From Bidens hawaiensis (Eukaryota > Streptophyta > Magnoliopsida > Asterales > Asteraceae), in assembly GCA_021521415.1 (NCBI GenBank), contig JAIQDT010000670.1, positions 744,001 to 808,000 on the forward strand: DNA of 64,000 nucleotides, written 5' to 3'. Below, piece after piece: positions 59,900 through 64,000 of the stretch. Position 1 is the first letter of the stretch. Each line of letters starts with the position of its first letter. The position numbers and the translations under genes were made by a program. The notes under the pieces were generated by a model. The model worked only from the letters and a program-made list of their open reading frames with translations. It searched no databases and was not told where the DNA came from.

Positions 59900-60720
59900 A
59901 TGCTCAATTTTTTTAGAAAATCGCTAAACTATAAAGAGATATTTCATTAAAAGGTAGTGTTTATATCGATACAAAAGGCAAACGTGAAACAAGTTGTGCC
60001 ACTATAAAACCGATAAGCATACTAATAAATTAAACATACCTCTTAGCTCTTGTATTGTTCACACAATGACTAATTAGGATTAACTTCCAATAGAAAGGAT
60101 TAACGCTTGGGCCAGTGAAGATAGGAAAGGAAAATATTGTTTCTAGCCTTTCTATGATGTTTCTAGCTTTCTCTGTCAGCTTTTCTATGTGTGTGTGTGT
60201 ATAAAAATAAAAAAGGTGTGTGTACAATTTGAAATCGTTAGACTCGGATTCAAATTTTAAAAACCGAATTCGAGTATTAGAAATCGAATCATGTCGAATT
60301 TCGAATTTTTCGAATCCGAGTTGAATACTGAACACCCCAGTGCTAGAACTAAAAAAGTTTAAAAGAATGTAAACATATTTTCTTATTAGTACTTATGTTT
60401 CATATTCACATATTTGCTTCTGAATATTAATCATCTGAATGAATAAAACTCCATAAACAAGAGACATACCTGCACAGTAGTATTGGCAAAACGGTGTAAA
60501 AAGAAGAGACTCATATGAAAGATGGATGTTTAGCGAATGAAGACGAGAACGGAATGCATGAATAAATAGTGGTGATGATTAAGAATATCGTTGATTACAC
60601 GGAAAGAATCTGGGTTCAAAAGAGATTCTTGGAGTAATTGAATGGAAAGTAATAACTCATTTTTGTCAACTACAAGTCTCATGCAAATGTCTATAACTTC
60701 AAAAAAGATAATTATTGAAA

Positions 60721-61424
60721 TAACTACAGAAAAAGAAAACGTTTTGATGCAGCGATATAAACAAAAATGAAGATCGAATCACGTTGATTCAGAGAATACC
60801 CGTGATGAGCTTTGAAACTCCCAAATCCCACCAAAAGGTTTAGAGAAAATAAAGAGAAAATTGATAATTATTAAAATTCAAGTTTGTCCATTCATATTAC
60901 ATAAGCAGCATATAAATAAAAGGGTTTAATACGAAATGGGCCGAACACAAACCCAAAAATAAAAACATAAAAAGTGCTGAAAAACATAAAAAGACCCAAA
61001 ACTTTATTTAGAATGTGTTTTTGGGCTTCGGACTGGGGCCAAACGGGCCGTAGGGGGTTTGCCACAATGTGCTCCTCGTCTCAAGCTTCGATTTGACTGG
61101 TAATAGGCCTGAAACAGAGTTTTGTGGAGTTTTGTGGGCCAAGTTATGCCTGTTTTCGTGGGCCACCTTTTATAGCGTGATCTTGGGCCTCCAAATACAT
61201 AATAGCTCGGTTTTCAATAATTGGGCCCACATCACGTTTAAATTGGATGTTTCATGTATTTATTCTTTCCGATCATGGTGGTAACAGTTTTTCAACCTAC
61301 AGGAAAATATATCAACATAAAAAGGAATAGCAGCACATGCATTTAATAACCATTAAGGTGCTGTACTTGAATAATTTACTCATGTAAGTAAAATAAAAGC
61401 TTGGGCCGTTAAAAATAAATAATA
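60721..61424. other. spacer, no gene recognised
   Basis: Includes GGGCC-containing unique sequence near 60940-61220 with a short frame (61069-61284) I cannot relate to any family. Confidence 0.45.
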
Positions 61425-61639
61425 ATTAAAAAAAACTTGATTGACATCCTAATTGTGAGTTGTGATCAATAGGATGAGTTTATAACAAAATGCTAGATGC
61501 TATTAGTGAATATGTATGCAAACGAACTTAGCGTTTAAGGAATCACTTGTAATATGTTTGGTGGGAAATTTATTTATGTTTGGTTATATAATAAACGAAT
61601 GGATATGGGTATTTATTTATTAATTTGTTTTTGTTTATT

Positions 61640-61935
61640 TAGTTACTCACTTTACTAGTGAGAGGTAGGGGATTCAAACCTCACTATCACTAATTTATAT
61701 GGGAGATATGAGGGATGACCATGACTTGCCAGGGTTCGAGTCTTGATCTCACCCTGTTTTACCGGCTCCTCGTTGTAGTGCCATTTGGCGGGCGTGGGGG
61801 TCGGGTTTTATCCGATGAATCCCTCAATATGTGGACCGCTAGGGGCTTCCGTCCGTCCGGACTAGTGGCCGGCTCGGGCTACTTTTAGCCAATGGGGGCC
61901 GAGTACAGAGTACCTAGCGTTACTTAGTTGGTCGT
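61640..61935. repeat. SINE-like repeat with B-box-like motif
   Basis: GGTTCGAGTC (61733) is a good tRNA-type B box, and GATTCAAACCTC lies upstream. It is followed by GCGGGCGTGGGGGTCGGG and GGCCGGCTCGGGCTAC. It resembles tRNA-derived dispersed repeats, but the boundaries are unclear. Confidence 0.35.
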
Positions 61936-61997
61936 TCAAAAAAAAGTTAAATGAACGTACATGAACACATGTCATGTTCGTTTGGGTTCATCCATTT

Positions 61998-62629
61998 GGT
62001 ATCATGGTAGCGTTGATAGCTGAAAGACATGGTACATGCACCAATCGGCCGGTGTCCCAATGGTTGAGTGTTGTGTGCCTTATGTCCAAGGCTTGATGCA
62101 AAACTACCATCAAGCCGGGGGTCTCGCCGGAAGCAGCATCTCTATTCCTACGGGGTAGAGGTAAGACTGTCTACATCTTACCCTCCTCAGACCCTACCAT
62201 AGCTTTGTTATTGGTGGGATATACTGAGTACGATGATGATGAATGTCCTGCTTGGGTGCGCACATATAATGTATATATGTGTGAACCCTCAGGTGGGCTA
62301 AAGTGAAATTGCACTAATTTTGACGTCGTTTTACTAATCTCGTGAAAACAACGTTAAAGTGGCAGAAGGTTAATCAGGTATCATGTGGTAGCGTTGATAG
62401 CCGAAAGATAGGGGTACATGCACCAATTGGCCGGTGTCCCAATGGTTAAGTGTTACGTGCCTTATGTACAAGGCTTGATGCAAAACTACCATCGAGCCGG
62501 GGGTCTCACCGGAAGCAGTCTCTCTATTCCTACGGGATAGAGGTAAGGCTGTCTACATCTTACCCTCTTCATACCCTACCATAGCTTTGTTATTGGTGAG
62601 ATATACTGAGTACGATGATGATGATGATG
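61998..62629 (+). mobile_element. SINE dimer with 17-bp target duplication
   Basis: Two copies of a ~245-bp Au-SINE-like unit (about 61998-62243 and 62376-62629) share GGTAGCGTTGATAGC, GGCCGGTGTCCCAATGGTT (A-box region), CCGGGGGTCTC, CTACGGG.TAGAGGTAAG, and the tail GATATACTGAGTACGATGATG. The whole unit is bracketed by TTTGGGTTCATCCATTT (61981-61997) and TTTGGGTTCATTCATTT (62630-62646). It ends in a (GAT)n tail. A 130-bp linker separates the copies. Confidence 0.75.
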
Positions 62630-62801
62630 TTTGGGTTCATTCATTTATGCTAGTTCATTTTGGTTCAATTGTGTTAGTTTATGTCTATTTAAGTTGATTA
62701 TTTTACGTTCATTTATGTATTTTTTATAAAGTATTTACGCCCATAAAATTTAGTTTAGTTTTGTGAAATTATAATATCTTCTAGTGGACAACTTTGAAGA
62801 A

Positions 62802-63601
62802 TAATAACCAAGTTTTAAGTTTGTTCTAATTAAGTCAATTATATTTTATTTTGTCTCAACTAAGTCACTAAACTTTTAATTTTATCTCAATTAGAGCATT
62901 CCCAATGGGTTCTCCATACCCATTTTCATTTCTAAAATTTAGAAAAAACATCCAAATAATCACTCCAACTCATTCCTTATCTCCAAACTCCATCTCTAAA
63001 TTTTAGTAAAATGATATAGGAAGCCTCCAAATTTAGAGTGTTGTCACAATACTCTATTTCTAACTACCATTCTATAAATGTATATTAGAAATCAATTTAT
63101 ATTGAAAATAATAATAAGACAAAATAGTTAGGAGTTAAGATTATAAATGAAAGAAAGAGAAATAAAATATAGAGATGATAATGAAGAATGGGTTGGGGAA
63201 AGTTATTAGAAAATGATGTATAAATTAAAGAAATTATGTTTTTTAGTTATATTTTAAAGATGGAGATAGAGAATCCATTGAGAATGCTATTAAGTCACTT
63301 AACTTTCGGGTGTGTCTCTATTAAGTCACTCAACTTTCAGTTTTGTCCCAATTAAGTCACTCAATTTTCAATTAGTGTTCTAATACTAGCATTTTTACCT
63401 TCATGTTATATGTTTATAAATAACTAAAACGTAATTAAAACCAACATTTTTTACATTTTTTATTAGTAAATATGTCATTTAGGTTAATATAGTAGTTGTT
63501 CCCCACGTGTTAGAACACAAACTAAAAGTTTAGTGAACTAACTGAGACAAATTGAAAGTTGAGTGACCTAATTAAAACAAACTTGAAACTTGGTTACTAT
63601 T
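62802..63601. mobile_element. outer MITE with AACCAAGTTTTAAGTTTG ends
   Basis: The left TAATAACCAAGTTTTAAG and the right inverted TAGTAACCAAGTTTCAAG lead into longer inverted arms (AAGTCACT.AACTTTT type words). A second MITE splits it. Confidence 0.7.
62894..63289. mobile_element. PIF/Harbinger-type MITE nested in another MITE
   Basis: The ends GAGCATTCCCAATGG and CCATTGAGAATGCTA are near-perfect inverted repeats of the widespread plant GAGCATTCCCAATGG family. TTA is duplicated at 62891-62893 and 63290-63292. The 396-bp interior is AT-rich and non-coding. Confidence 0.85.
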
Positions 63602-64000
63602 GTATAGTGTTTTCCGTATCTTTTATTATAACTAGTCAAGTTATATTAAACTTTTAGACCCAATATATTGATTTTCATGTTTACTTTAATTAGTATTCGT
63701 TCGGTTATGTTGGTTCATCTATGTTCAACTATCTTTGTTTGTATGCATTCGTGAATCATTCGTTTTTTTATTCACAAACGAACATAAATGAACATGAACT
63801 CGCTCATCTTCTTAACAAATGAATTCAAACAACAAAACCCCATTCGTTTAATTATCTGTGTTCGATCGCCTGCTCAGATAAAATTAAGCAAACAGAGATA
63901 TGTCTTGTTCTCATTCGTCGACAAGCCTAACAGGCAAACCTTATTTCTTAGGCCAAACATAGTGGGCGAGAATTTGAGCGAAATTGTGGAGGAACATCAC

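Larger units (their letters stand above)
56165..60720. repeat. DC1 segmental duplication, copy B
   Basis: Tandem partner of 49850-53640. It is longer because of a 949-bp hAT-like insertion and an internal re-duplication of the CCGATAAGCATA.TAATAAAT segment (58715 and 60010). Confidence 0.9.
61425..63945. repeat. copy of the 48860-49465 block, expanded by insertions
   Basis: The same ordered landmarks as the left block are present but separated by a SINE dimer (61998-62629) and nested MITEs (62802-63601). The first landmark, GAGTTGTGATCAATAGGA, is at about 61456 and the last matches run to about 63910. Confidence 0.7.

Overview
This is nuclear DNA from a flowering plant, almost certainly a eudicot. 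It is AT-rich and repeat-dense. Its genes have short GT-AG introns, and it carries plant-specific families: Tat-lineage Ty3/gypsy with an antisense gene, DC1 zinc-finger proteins, PIRL leucine-rich-repeat proteins, plant Helitrons and hAT/Harbinger MITEs. The repeat style resembles Asteraceae, but that is only an impression and no species can be named.

Layout. (1) 1-3197 is AT-rich DNA with a GGT/GGC-rich low-complexity block and one possible isolated exon. (2) 3198-23220 is one complete Tat-like retrotransposon on the minus strand. It has 1016-bp LTRs, a TTACC target duplication, gag-pro-RT-dual RNase H-integrase, and an antisense gene with seven exons and its own TATA box lying between pol and the 3' LTR. 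A second, younger LTR element (4873-12357, TTAGT duplication), with 3209-bp LTRs around a 1067-bp non-coding interior, sits inside the first exon of that antisense gene. (3) 23221-34156 is a graveyard: an unidentified gene fragment, a probable Helitron (26451-33710) with decayed RPA-like and Helitron Rep fragments, and a 2084-bp solo LTR inside a local tandem duplication. (4) 34157-46800 is the genic island, all on the minus strand: a glucose-6-phosphate 1-epimerase-like gene (open frame but active-site motifs missing), a PIRL leucine-rich-repeat gene and a complete nine-exon MAK16 ribosome-biogenesis gene. MITEs sit in several introns. (5) 46801-50061 is repeats plus a decayed acidic-repeat ORF. 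(6) 49850-60720 is a tandem duplication of a DC1-domain gene. Both copies are broken by different mutations and carry different later insertions (a 227-bp solo LTR in one, a 949-bp hAT-like element in the other). (7) 61425-63945 is a nest of small elements: a SINE dimer with a 17-bp target duplication and a Harbinger-type MITE inside another MITE.

How it fits together. The host genes kept are housekeeping or intracellular signalling types (MAK16, PIRL). The defence/stress-type DC1 genes have decayed. The retroelement nest gives a relative clock: the outer LTRs differ at about eleven positions in 1016 bp, the inner ones at about seven in 3209 bp (both counted by eye), which agrees with the nesting order. 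All exon boundaries were inferred by reading frames and splice consensus by eye; no alignment, database search or RNA evidence was available.
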